In this document: positions 7,353-12,806 of the stretch, piece after piece
Layout: every line of letters begins with the position of its first letter
Numbering within the stretch: position 1 is the first letter of the stretch
Source: Brevundimonas sp.
GTDB lineage: Bacteria > Pseudomonadota > Alphaproteobacteria > Caulobacterales > Caulobacteraceae
Length of the DNA: 12,806 nucleotides
Direction: 5' to 3'
Assembly (NCBI GenBank): GCA_031119155.1
Contig: JAVHYH010000083.1
Location: forward strand, 1 to 12,806
The notes under the pieces: model-generated
What the model was told of the DNA's origin: nothing
Seen by the model: only the letters and a program-made list of their open reading frames with translations
Databases searched by the model: none
Position numbers and translations under genes: made by a program

Positions 7353-8284
7353 TGGACGTCGCCGTCATCATCCCGACCCTCAGACGGCCGGAAAGCCTGA
7401 CGCGCGCCCTGCGCTCCATCTTCGCCCAGACCGGCGTCGAACAGCGGGTCGCGGCGGTGATCGTGGTCGACAACGACCCGCTGGCCTCGGCAAGCTCAAC
7501 AGTTGACGGCCTGCGCGCCGGGAGCCCGTTTCCGCTGGTCTATGTGTCCGAGCCGACGCCCGGCGTGGCCCGCGCGCGCAACGCCGGACTGGCCGTCACG
7601 GACGCGCCGCTGATCGCCTTCCTCGACGACGACGAGGCCGCCTCGCCCGGCTGGCTGGCGGCCCTTCTGGCCGCGCAGGCGCAGACCGGCGCCGACGCCG
7701 TCTTCGGCCCCATCACCGGCCGCGCGCCCGAGGCGCAGGACTGGCTCAAGCCCTACCTCGAACGTTTCTTCGGCCGTGACGGCCCGGCCGAGACCGGACT
7801 GGTCGATCATCCCTGGGGCTGCGGCAATTCCCTGCTGGTGCGCGCGACCGCCCTGCCCGGCGATGCGCCCTTCAGCGCCTCGGCGGATCACACCGGCGGC
7901 GAGGACGACATCCTGTTCGCGGCGCTGGCGGCGCGTGGCGGCCGCTTCGGCTGGGCCGCCGACGCCATGGTCGAGGAGTTCGCCCCCGCTCACCGCGCCA
8001 CACTGAACTACGCCCTCACCCGCGCCTTCGCCTATGGGCAAGGCCCCAGCCAGACCGCCGCCGCCGCGCGCAACTGGCCGGGCGTCGTCCGCTGGATGAT
8101 CATCGGCGCCGGACAGGCCGTGGTCTTCGGCGCCGCGTCTCTGGCCCTGACGCTGGTCAACAACCCGAAGCGCGCGCAGATGTACGACCGCACCGCGCGC
8201 GGCGTCGGCAAGCTGTTCTGGATGAAGGGCTTCGAGCCTCGCTTCTACGGCGCCGCCGAGGTGGCCCGGCTGGACCGCACCTAG
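7352..8284 (+). CDS. Second family 2 glycosyltransferase of the holdfast operon (HfsL-like?)
   Basis: A 310-residue GT-A glycosyltransferase. It begins MDVAVIIPTLRRPESL with VVDND (38-42), a DDD metal-binding triad in FLDDDE (90-95) and GGEDDILF (182-189) as the likely catalytic-base motif. WGCGNSLLVR (155-164) is the usual acceptor-side strand. A C-terminal hydrophobic stretch (about residues 250-272) may associate with the membrane. I chose the ATG at 7352, which overlaps the hfsG stop as TGATG, over the GTG three bases earlier. In Caulobacter crescentus I recall the deacetylase gene hfsH at this operon position; this protein has no deacetylase motifs. It could correspond to HfsL, another holdfast glycosyltransferase, but that is a guess. 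Its stop shares CTAG with the opposing hfsB stop. Confidence 0.85.
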   Translation: MDVAVIIPTLRRPESLTRALRSIFAQTGVEQRVAAVIVVDNDPLASASSTVDGLRAGSPFPLVYVSEPTPGVARARNAGLAVTDAPLIAFLDDDEAASPGWLAALLAAQAQTGADAVFGPITGRAPEAQDWLKPYLERFFGRDGPAETGLVDHPWGCGNSLLVRATALPGDAPFSASADHTGGEDDILFAALAARGGRFGWAADAMVEEFAPAHRATLNYALTRAFAYGQGPSQTAAAARNWPGVVRWMIIGAGQAVVFGAASLALTLVNNPKRAQMYDRTARGVGKLFWMKGFEPRFYGAAEVARLDRT

Positions 8285-8982
8285 CCCGTCAGGCGCTTCA
8301 GGAAGGCCGGCGGGTTGTAGGTCGAGCGGTTGACCACGACGCCGGCGATCTTGCCGCCCACGGCCTCGATCTCGTCGCGCAGGATCAGCGGATCGCTGGC
8401 GGCCGTGCTGCCCGCCGCGACGACCAGCACGGTCGCGTCGACGAAGGGCGCCAGGGTAATGGCGGTGTCGCTGCGGTCGGCCGCCGGGGCGTCGATCACC
8501 ACCGTATCGGCATGGCGACGCAGGGCGTCCCAGTAGCGGGCGTCGGCCAGGACCTCGGCCCGCTGGCCCGAGCGCAGATGCTCGCCCGCGAACCGCGTGC
8601 CCCACAGGCGACCGCCCAGGAACGGCCGCGCCGTGACCAGCCGCGCCGGATGCACCGGCCTGCCCTCGCGATCCATGATCCGGGGCGTGATCGCGAAGAA
8701 GATGGAGCCGTCGGGCGTCGCCATCGCCGCCTTGCCGGCCTTGCCGAAGCGGTCAGGCTCCGACGCCATGGCCTCCACCTGTCCCTGCTGGGCCAGATCG
8801 GCGTCGACCAGCCAGACCGGGCGACGGGCGCGGACGGCGGCCAGACGGGCGTACTCGCGCGCAACGGTCGAGACGCCCTCGCCGGAGTTGGCGGCGGCGA
8901 TCTGGATCACGCGACCGCGATGGCCCGGCGCCGGTCCCAGCGCCGCCCAGAGGGCCGCCATTTCGGACGTCAGATCGACCAT
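8281..8982 (-). CDS. hfsB: Holdfast synthesis HfsB, CpsD/CapB-like ATPase-fold protein with altered Walker A
   Basis: A 233-residue cytoplasmic P-loop protein related to the kinase half of Wzc-type tyrosine autokinases. It is expected to work with HfsA in chain-length control or export. The BY-kinase layout is visible: a P-loop at AANSGEGVSTVA (30-41), a Walker A'-type VWLVDADL (56-63) and Walker B-like TVVIDAPA (160-167). The invariant P-loop lysine is replaced by Val37 (GEGVST instead of GEGKST), and there is no C-terminal tyrosine cluster; only Tyr222 lies near the end. Classic autophosphorylation is therefore doubtful. The ATG at 8980-8982 is 6 bases after the hfsA stop, so the pair is an operon. 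The name rests on this domain pairing inside the hfs locus. Confidence 0.82.
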   Translation of the reverse strand: MVDLTSEMAALWAALGPAPGHRGRVIQIAAANSGEGVSTVAREYARLAAVRARRPVWLVDADLAQQGQVEAMASEPDRFGKAGKAAMATPDGSIFFAITPRIMDREGRPVHPARLVTARPFLGGRLWGTRFAGEHLRSGQRAEVLADARYWDALRRHADTVVIDAPAADRSDTAITLAPFVDATVLVVAAGSTAASDPLILRDEIEAVGGKIAGVVVNRSTYNPPAFLKRLTG

Positions 8983-8988
8983 CGACGC

Positions 8989-10434
8989 CTACCGTCCCTT
9001 CACCGGGGCCACGGCCAGCACCGGCATCTCCAGCGTGCGCCCGGTCGAGGCGGGCGTGGTGAAGCCGCGACGGGTGAACACCCGCAGCAGGCCGACGCAC
9101 AGGGCGGTGAAGCCGGCGAACAGGAAGACCGCGGCCAGCAGCGGCATCTTCAGGCTCTTGCCCCGCGTCGGGGCCTCGGCGCGGGCGATGACGGTGACAT
9201 TGTCGGCCCCGGCGGCGACCAGGGCGCTGTCGGCGCGGGCCTCGGTCTCGCGTTGCTGGAACTCGCGCACCTTGGCGGTCAGAACCTCGCGGTTGCCGGC
9301 CAGGGTCGCATTGGTCGATTCCAGCTGGGTCAGATGCGCCTGACGCTGGCGCAGGGTGTTCAACTGCCCCTCCAGCACGGCCAGACGCGCCGCCAGCGCA
9401 TCGCGGTCGGCGGCGGCGTTGATCCGGGTGGTCTCGATCTCGGTGAAGATGGTGCTGGGGCCGGTGCGGACCTCGCGGGCGCCGACCGTCGTGCCGGTCG
9501 CCACATAGGCCTGCAACTGAGCGATGCGCTGATCGATGTCCCGCACCGGCTGGGCGTCCTCGGTATAGCGGGCCAACAGGTTCTCGCGCTCGGTGCGCAG
9601 CGTCAGGATCTGGTCCTGGGCCGAGACATTCAGGTCCTGCTGAAGCACGATCTCCGACGGCTGCTGCGCCAGTTGCGCCTCCAGGGTCCGCAGACGCTGC
9701 GAGGCCTGATTGAGCTGGGCGCGAACCGACAGGGTTTCGGCGAAGGTGGTCTGGTAGGTCGCCGCCAGCGTCGCCTTGGCGGTGGCGAAGTCGCCGATGT
9801 CATTCGACCGCAGGAAGGCTTCATAGGCGCCGTCGGCGTCCGACAGCTCGGTCTCGAAGGCCTCGCGCTGGGCGGTGAAGGCCGGGCTGGCGCGGTCGCG
9901 GAAGACGTTGCGGCGCTGGATCAGATACTGGTCGACCACCGCGTTCAGCACCCGCGCCGCCCGCTCGGGATCATCCGCCGAATAGGACACAGAGATGATG
10001 GCGCTGGCCGGGGTGGTCCCCACGCCCAGTCCGGTGTCCAGCGCCTTCAGGGCCGCCAGTTCCCTCTCGGTGGTCGTACCCTTGGCCTTGGGCCCCAGGA
10101 TGACGTCCGGCCCCAGCGCCTGAACGGCGCGACGCTTCACCTCAAGGCTGCCGAGAATCTGCGCCTCGGCCTGGGCGACCGCCGAGGCCTCCAGCGGTTG
10201 CGCCGTGCGGTCGGTCACGCCGACGCGCGGCTGATAGACATACTCCTGCCCTGCGCCCGCATAGACGCTGGAGGTGGCCGTGTAGCTCTTCTTCAGGGTC
10301 AGCACGACCGCCGTGCCGATGGCGAAGACGGCGAGGAAGATCACGATCATCAGCAACAGCTCGCGGAACAGCAGGCCGACGATGTCAGCGAAGCCGTAGC
10401 GCGGCCGGACTGTCGTGTAGGCCGTCGTGCGCAT
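8989..10434 (-). CDS. hfsA: Holdfast polysaccharide co-polymerase/export protein (Wzz/Wzc-like)
   Basis: A 481-residue inner-membrane polysaccharide co-polymerase. It has an N-terminal membrane segment (about 24-47) followed by KKSYTATSSVYAG, the usual start of the Wzz domain. A long periplasmic helical region follows, with heptad-rich coiled-coil stretches (about 210-290 and 330-410). A second membrane segment lies at about 430-450, preceded by the Pro/Gly-containing APTRGKSLKMP motif typical of this family. The cytoplasmic tail is only about 30 residues and has no kinase; HfsB encodes that half separately. It should bridge inner-membrane polymerisation to the outer-membrane exporter HfsD. 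The start is the ATG at 10432-10434, with no strong ribosome binding site. It diverges from hfsD over 122 bases, whereas in Caulobacter crescentus I recall hfsD, hfsA and hfsB in one operon. Confidence 0.87.
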   Translation of the reverse strand: MRTTAYTTVRPRYGFADIVGLLFRELLLMIVIFLAVFAIGTAVVLTLKKSYTATSSVYAGAGQEYVYQPRVGVTDRTAQPLEASAVAQAEAQILGSLEVKRRAVQALGPDVILGPKAKGTTTERELAALKALDTGLGVGTTPASAIISVSYSADDPERAARVLNAVVDQYLIQRRNVFRDRASPAFTAQREAFETELSDADGAYEAFLRSNDIGDFATAKATLAATYQTTFAETLSVRAQLNQASQRLRTLEAQLAQQPSEIVLQQDLNVSAQDQILTLRTERENLLARYTEDAQPVRDIDQRIAQLQAYVATGTTVGAREVRTGPSTIFTEIETTRINAAADRDALAARLAVLEGQLNTLRQRQAHLTQLESTNATLAGNREVLTAKVREFQQRETEARADSALVAAGADNVTVIARAEAPTRGKSLKMPLLAAVFLFAGFTALCVGLLRVFTRRGFTTPASTGRTLEMPVLAVAPVKGR

Positions 10435-10492
10435 GCGAACGGAGTGATTCCATCAAACGGGACTGTTGAGCCTCAGCCTTCGCCCACCCGCG

Positions 10493-10507
10493 TTAACCAT
10501 GGGTTAC
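10493..10507. promoter_or_regulatory. CtrA-like box between hfsA and hfsD
   Basis: TTAA, seven bases, then TTAC (10493-10507) matches the CtrA consensus TTAA-N7-TTAA with one mismatch. It includes the inverted repeat TAACC-ATG-GGTTA (10494-10506). It sits about 50 bases before hfsD and about 60 before hfsA, where it could serve both directions. Partly overlapping it on the minus strand, TTAACGC and GCTGAGGC spaced by 12 resemble a Caulobacter sigma-73 promoter for hfsA. CtrA control of holdfast genes would fit Caulobacterales biology, but here it is inferred from a short match. Confidence 0.4.
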
Positions 10508-10556
10508 CCATAAGCCCTCAGGGTGCCTTCAACGCCGATTTCGGAGCGATTCCGCC

Positions 10557-11324
10557 ATGTCCATCGACCGCCGCCTGATATTGCTCGGCCTTCTGGGCGG
10601 AGCCGGAACTCTGGCGGGCTGTGGCGGCGCGGGGCAGCTGATGGGCGAAGACTCGCGCATGCCCCTCCCCGCCTCGGCCGGCGCCGGGCGGGTCGAGAGC
10701 GTCAGCCGCACCTCCTTCCCCGAGATCGGCTTCGCCGACTGGTCGGACGATGAGCCCGAATATGTCCTTTATCCCGGCGACGAGATCGAGATCGCGACCC
10801 CGACGGCGACCGAACTGACCCGCACCCAGCGGATCGGACCGGACGGACGGGTCTCCCTGCCGCTGGTCGGTCAGTTGATGGCGGCGGACCGGACCATCGC
10901 CGAGCTCGAGGCCGACGCCTCCGACGCCTACGCCAGCCAGCTGCGCCGCCCCATGGTCGAGGTGACGCTGAAGACCGCCGGACCGATCCGCGTCTGGGTC
11001 GGCGGCGAGGTTCGCACCCCGGGCATGATCGAGATGAACGGCGATCTGGACGCCTATCAGGCCGTGATCCAGGCGGGCGACTTCCTGCCGACCGCGAAAC
11101 AGGGCGAGGTCGCCCTGATCCGTCGCGGTCGCGGCGGCGTTCGCATGCTTCGGGCGGTAGACCTGCGTCCCCGTCGCGGCGAGGTCATCGCCCTGCGTCG
11201 CGGCGACATCATCTATGTGCCACGCTCAACCCTGGGTGAAGTCGCCAACTGGGTCACCCAGTTCCGCAACGCCCTGCCGGTCGGGTTCACCTACGCGCTG
11301 GGCGGGCAATATCAGAGTTTCTAG
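10557..11324 (+). CDS. hfsD: Holdfast outer-membrane polysaccharide export lipoprotein (Wza-like)
   Basis: A 255-residue member of the outer-membrane polysaccharide export family, forming the secretion channel for the holdfast polymer. The signal peptide ends in a lipobox, TLAGC (18-22), so Cys22 should be lipidated. The poly-export domain follows: EYVLYPGDEIEIAT (68-81), RIGPDGRVSLPLVGQLMAADRT (92-113), then a SLBB-like domain starting IRVWVGGEVRTPGMIEM (144-160). The end is GDIIYVPRSTLGEVANWVTQFRNAL (216-240), an amphipathic helix like those that build the Wza outer-membrane pore. The start is the ATG at 10557, with GGAG 10 bases upstream. It is a single gene diverging from hfsA, so its supply is uncoupled from hfsAB translation. 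Family assignment is firm; the hfsD name follows from context. Confidence 0.88.
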   Translation: MSIDRRLILLGLLGGAGTLAGCGGAGQLMGEDSRMPLPASAGAGRVESVSRTSFPEIGFADWSDDEPEYVLYPGDEIEIATPTATELTRTQRIGPDGRVSLPLVGQLMAADRTIAELEADASDAYASQLRRPMVEVTLKTAGPIRVWVGGEVRTPGMIEMNGDLDAYQAVIQAGDFLPTAKQGEVALIRRGRGGVRMLRAVDLRPRRGEVIALRRGDIIYVPRSTLGEVANWVTQFRNALPVGFTYALGGQYQSF

Positions 11325-11369
11325 GGCTCTATTGAGGGCGGAGCCAAACTCTCAAAAGTTGTTCATGGA

Positions 11370-11397
11370 AGTGATTGGTGGTTAGTGGCTAGTGGAT
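11370..11397 (+). repeat. Four degenerate heptamers, left flank of the four-helix-bundle cassette
   Basis: Four 7-base units run back to back: AGTGATT, GGTGGTT, AGTGGCT and AGTGGAT, a degenerate AGTGRNT pattern. The first two (11370-11383) are exactly inverted at 11806-11819 beyond the gene. An upstream GTG (11385) that could extend the gene's reading frame lies inside this array, which is one reason to prefer the later ATG. Confidence 0.7.
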
Positions 11398-11420
11398 CGC
11401 AGCCGCACCCCCTCGCACTC

Positions 11421-11798
11421 ATGGCCCAAGGCATAGTCAGCTATCGCGACCTGCAGGTTTGGCGGCAGGCGATGACGTGGACAGAAGCTGTCTATGAGGC
11501 GACCGCGCACTGGCCCAGTGATGAGCGCTTTGGGCTGATCAGCCAGGTGAGACGGGCGGCAGTCTCCGTGGCGTCCAATATTGCCGAAGGATCGGCGAGG
11601 CGAAGCACCGGAGAGTTCATCCAGTTCGTCGGCATGGCGAGAGGGTCACTGGCCGAAGCCGAGACCCAGTTGCTGTTGGCGGAAAGGCTATCCTACCTGC
11701 CTGCCTCCGACGCCCGGATGCTCCTGCTCGCGTCGTCCGACATCAGCCGCATGCTGGTGGCGCTTTCCGCGTCGCTGAGCAGACGCACAGACGCCTGA
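11421..11798 (+). CDS. Four-helix-bundle protein (S23 / 23S rRNA intervening-sequence family)
   Basis: A 125-residue soluble helical protein with the full family signature: SYRDLQVWRQAM (7-18), FGLISQVRRAAVSVASNIAEGSAR (37-60) and EFIQFVGMARGSLAEAETQLLLAERL (65-90). The family is named from genes found inside 23S rRNA intervening sequences, and the fold is shared with the Avd accessory protein of diversity-generating retroelements; its biochemical role is unknown. There is no rRNA gene or retroelement here. The ATG at 11421 begins right before the conserved region; an in-frame GTG at 11385 would add 12 residues encoded partly by the flanking repeat. No clear ribosome binding site is seen for either. 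The gene is visibly less GC-biased than the hfs genes and is bracketed by inverted heptamer arrays, suggesting acquisition as a cassette. Confidence 0.85.
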   Translation: MAQGIVSYRDLQVWRQAMTWTEAVYEATAHWPSDERFGLISQVRRAAVSVASNIAEGSARRSTGEFIQFVGMARGSLAEAETQLLLAERLSYLPASDARMLLLASSDISRMLVALSASLSRRTDA

Positions 11799-11805
11799 CA
11801 CAGCC

Positions 11806-11833
11806 AACCACCAATCACTATCCACTAACCACT
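11806..11833 (-). repeat. Four degenerate heptamers, right flank of the four-helix-bundle cassette
   Basis: Units AACCACC, AATCACT, ATCCACT and AACCACT run back to back, beginning 8 bases after the four-helix-bundle stop. Read on the minus strand they are AGTGGTT, AGTGGAT, AGTGATT and GGTGGTT, the same pattern as the left flank. The inner 14 bases (11806-11819) are a perfect inverted copy of 11370-11383, and CCACTAACCA (11822-11831) is an inverted copy of 11379-11388. Confidence 0.7.
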
Positions 11834-11867
11834 GGTGATCCCGACGGTCAGTCGTAGCGAGCGCAGA

Positions 11868-12173
11868 TCAGGCCGCGAGCTTCACCACGCCTGCGTCGAT
11901 ATACCGGCGCGCCGCCTTCTGGGCCTCGCTGATCTCTTCGCGTTCCATCTCCTCGCTCATCTCGCGGCGATAGATGCGCGCTTCGAGGCTGCCCTTCATG
12001 GCGGCGAGGTTGAAGATCATGTGGGCCGAGACCCGGTCCATCGGGCAGCCGTTCTGGCCCGTGGAATACATCAGGCCCAGGCGGAACAGGTCGTCCCCGT
12101 TCATGTCCGCGGTCGGCAGCGGCAGACCCGCGTCCTCGACCATCATTTCCGGCGCCAGTTCTTGCGCGTTCAT
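11868..12173 (-). CDS. Small Sel1-like repeat protein
   Basis: A 101-residue protein without signal peptide or membrane segment. Residues about 28-65 (DLFRLGLMYSTGQ followed by DRVSAHMIFNLAAMKGSLEAR) resemble a single Sel1-type helical repeat, a module that usually mediates protein-protein contacts. The C-terminal third is strongly charged (RREMSEEMEREEISEAQKAARR) and probably helical. I chose the ATG at 12171-12173 because GGAG lies 8 bases upstream; the reading frame also opens at a TTG 21 bases earlier, which leaves that GGAG inside the coding region. It is separated from the upstream gene by 215 bases, so it probably has its own promoter. I recall similar small proteins in Caulobacterales but know no function; a structural adaptor role is only suggested by the repeat. 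Confidence 0.75.
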   Translation of the reverse strand: MNAQELAPEMMVEDAGLPLPTADMNGDDLFRLGLMYSTGQNGCPMDRVSAHMIFNLAAMKGSLEARIYRREMSEEMEREEISEAQKAARRYIDAGVVKLAA

Positions 12174-12240
12174 AACTCTGTCTCCGGGGCCCAACGCCGT
12201 TCTGGCCTTGCCCTGTGACCCGAGTGAAATACCCGCGGTT

Positions 12241-12255
12241 TGAACACAGGGTTAA
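12241..12255 (-). promoter_or_regulatory. CtrA-like box upstream of the Sel1-like gene
   Basis: On the minus strand the site reads TTAA-N7-TTCA, one mismatch from the CtrA consensus TTAA-N7-TTAA. It lies about 68 bases before the Sel1-like start in an otherwise GC-rich intergenic region. No convincing -10 element was identified, so this is a weak candidate. Confidence 0.25.
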
Positions 12256-12318
12256 CAGCAAGGGGGGTCAAAGACCCTTTTCGACGAAATCGGACCCACT
12301 TTCTGCGCATCGTAAAGA

Positions 12319-12353
12319 CCTCTGAAATCTCTCGATAATCCCTGATTCAGAGG
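12319..12353 (-). terminator. Inverted repeat after the GST gene (possible terminator)
   Basis: CCTCTGAA (12319-12326) and TTCAGAGG (12346-12353) are perfect 8-base inverted arms around a 19-base loop. They begin 36 bases past the GST stop in the direction of transcription. The minus strand continues with TCTTTA, a poor T run, so termination is possible but not well supported. The loop is long for a classical terminator; a regulatory inverted repeat is the alternative. Confidence 0.35.
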
Positions 12354-12388
12354 CCCTAACGAGTCGTCACCGGAAAGCTGACAGAGAG

Positions 12389-12806
12389 TTACCGCGCGCG
12401 CTGGCCGAACAGCACCTTGCGCGCCGCCTCGGCCTCCTTGCCGGACGCCGCCAGATTCTTGCGCAGTTCATCGCCCAGCGCCCTGCCCCGTTGCACCGCC
12501 GGTCGCTCGCCCACCCGCGCCAGCCAGGCCGTCAGGTTCGGGAGCTCGTCGATGTTCTGCCCCTGATGCTCGGGCAGGATCCAGGGCCAGGCCGCCATGT
12601 CGGCGATGGAGTAATCACCCGCGAGATAGTCCCGGTTTGCCAGACGACGATCCAGCACGCCGTAGAGCCGGTGCGTCTCGTCCGTATACCGCCGCACGCC
12701 GTAGGCGATCTGGCGCTGGTCGCGGATCAGGCTCGGCGCATACTGGCGGAAGTGATGGGTCTGGCCCGCCATCGGCCCCAGACCGCCGACCTGCCAGAAC
12801 AGCCAC
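12389..12806 (-). CDS. Glutathione S-transferase, Nu-class/YfcG-like (C-terminal part, cut by window edge)
   Basis: C-terminal helical domain of a glutathione S-transferase family protein. The frame stays open to the window edge at 12806, so the thioredoxin-like N-terminal domain is missing. The first visible residues, WLFWQVGGLGPMAGQTHHF, are the strongly conserved helix of YfcG/YghU-type enzymes, which bind glutathione and act as disulfide reductases (family knowledge). Later landmarks are RRLANRDYLAGDYSIADMAAWPW, holding the conserved N-capping Asp of the GST fold, and NLTAWLARVGERPAVQRG. The stop is TAA at 12389-12391. An internal ATG at 12770-12772 is not the real start, because the conserved helix begins before it. 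Confidence 0.9.
   Translation of the reverse strand, partial: WLFWQVGGLGPMAGQTHHFRQYAPSLIRDQRQIAYGVRRYTDETHRLYGVLDRRLANRDYLAGDYSIADMAAWPWILPEHQGQNIDELPNLTAWLARVGERPAVQRGRALGDELRKNLAASGKEAEAARKVLFGQRAR

Noticed and set aside
8512..10578. Very long plus-strand open frame (688 codons) opposite hfsA and hfsB
   Set aside because: Its composition (Gly/Gln/Arg/Leu-rich, no recognisable domain) is what a GC-rich gene gives when read antisense; hfsA and hfsB on the other strand show clear family motifs.
11325..11345. GGCTC/GAGCC inverted repeat immediately after the hfsD stop
   Set aside because: Only a 5-bp stem with an 11-base loop and no T run; too weak to call a terminator.
11385..11420. In-frame GTG upstream start for the four-helix-bundle protein
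   Set aside because: The extra 12 residues are partly encoded by the flanking heptamer array and are not part of the conserved family region, which begins just after the ATG at 11421.
11848..12261. Alternative minus-strand frame (137 codons) overlapping the Sel1-like gene
   Set aside because: The overlapping frame at 11868-12173 has a good ribosome binding site and a recognisable Sel1-like segment; the alternative is Gly/Arg/Pro-rich and featureless.
12265..12281. Hairpin GGGTC-AAA-GACCC followed by TTTT on the plus strand
   Set aside because: It looks like a small plus-strand terminator, but the genes on both sides are on the minus strand, where no T run follows. With no plus-strand transcript to end, I do not call it.

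Overview
The window is very GC-rich and reads like a chromosome segment of a stalked or budding alphaproteobacterium of the Caulobacterales, most probably Caulobacteraceae; Brevundimonas is my best guess, made from protein resemblance and gene content, not from a search. The main evidence is a nearly complete holdfast polysaccharide (hfs) cluster, an alphaproteobacterial-type cytochrome bo3 oxidase operon and a tRNA promoter that fits the Caulobacter housekeeping consensus.

Layout. Bases 1-1510 (minus) hold the start of cyoB (cut by the window edge) and all of cyoA, subunits of the quinol oxidase, joined by a TGATG stop/start overlap. A short divergent intergenic region with a perfect 19-bp palindrome separates cyoA from an MFS transporter of the metabolite:H+ symporter type (1667-3031, plus), which ends at a strong hairpin terminator. 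A tRNA-Ser(GCT) lies on the minus strand at 3202-3293.

Bases 3413-11324 are the hfs cluster. On the plus strand, hfsE (initiating sugar-phosphate transferase), hfsF (flippase), hfsG (glycosyltransferase) and a second family 2 glycosyltransferase form a tight operon with overlapping or nearly touching ends. It meets a convergent minus-strand pair, hfsA-hfsB (chain-length/export co-polymerase and its ATPase-like partner), and the two opposing stop codons share one CTAG. hfsD (outer-membrane export lipoprotein) diverges from hfsA across a region with a CtrA-like box. Together these encode lipid-linked assembly, flipping and Wza/Wzc-like export of the adhesive polysaccharide. The deacetylase HfsH and the polymerase HfsC, known from the Caulobacter crescentus pathway, are not in this window.

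Bases 11370-11833 look like an inserted cassette: a four-helix-bundle (S23/IVP-family) gene bracketed by degenerate heptamer repeats in opposite orientation. Bases 11868-12173 (minus) encode a small Sel1-like protein, and bases 12389-12806 (minus) the C-terminal part of a Nu-class/YfcG-like glutathione S-transferase cut by the window edge. No gene-free stretch exceeds 300 bases. The most interesting items are the heptamer-flanked four-helix-bundle cassette, the HfsB protein without its Walker A lysine, and the rearranged hfs locus.
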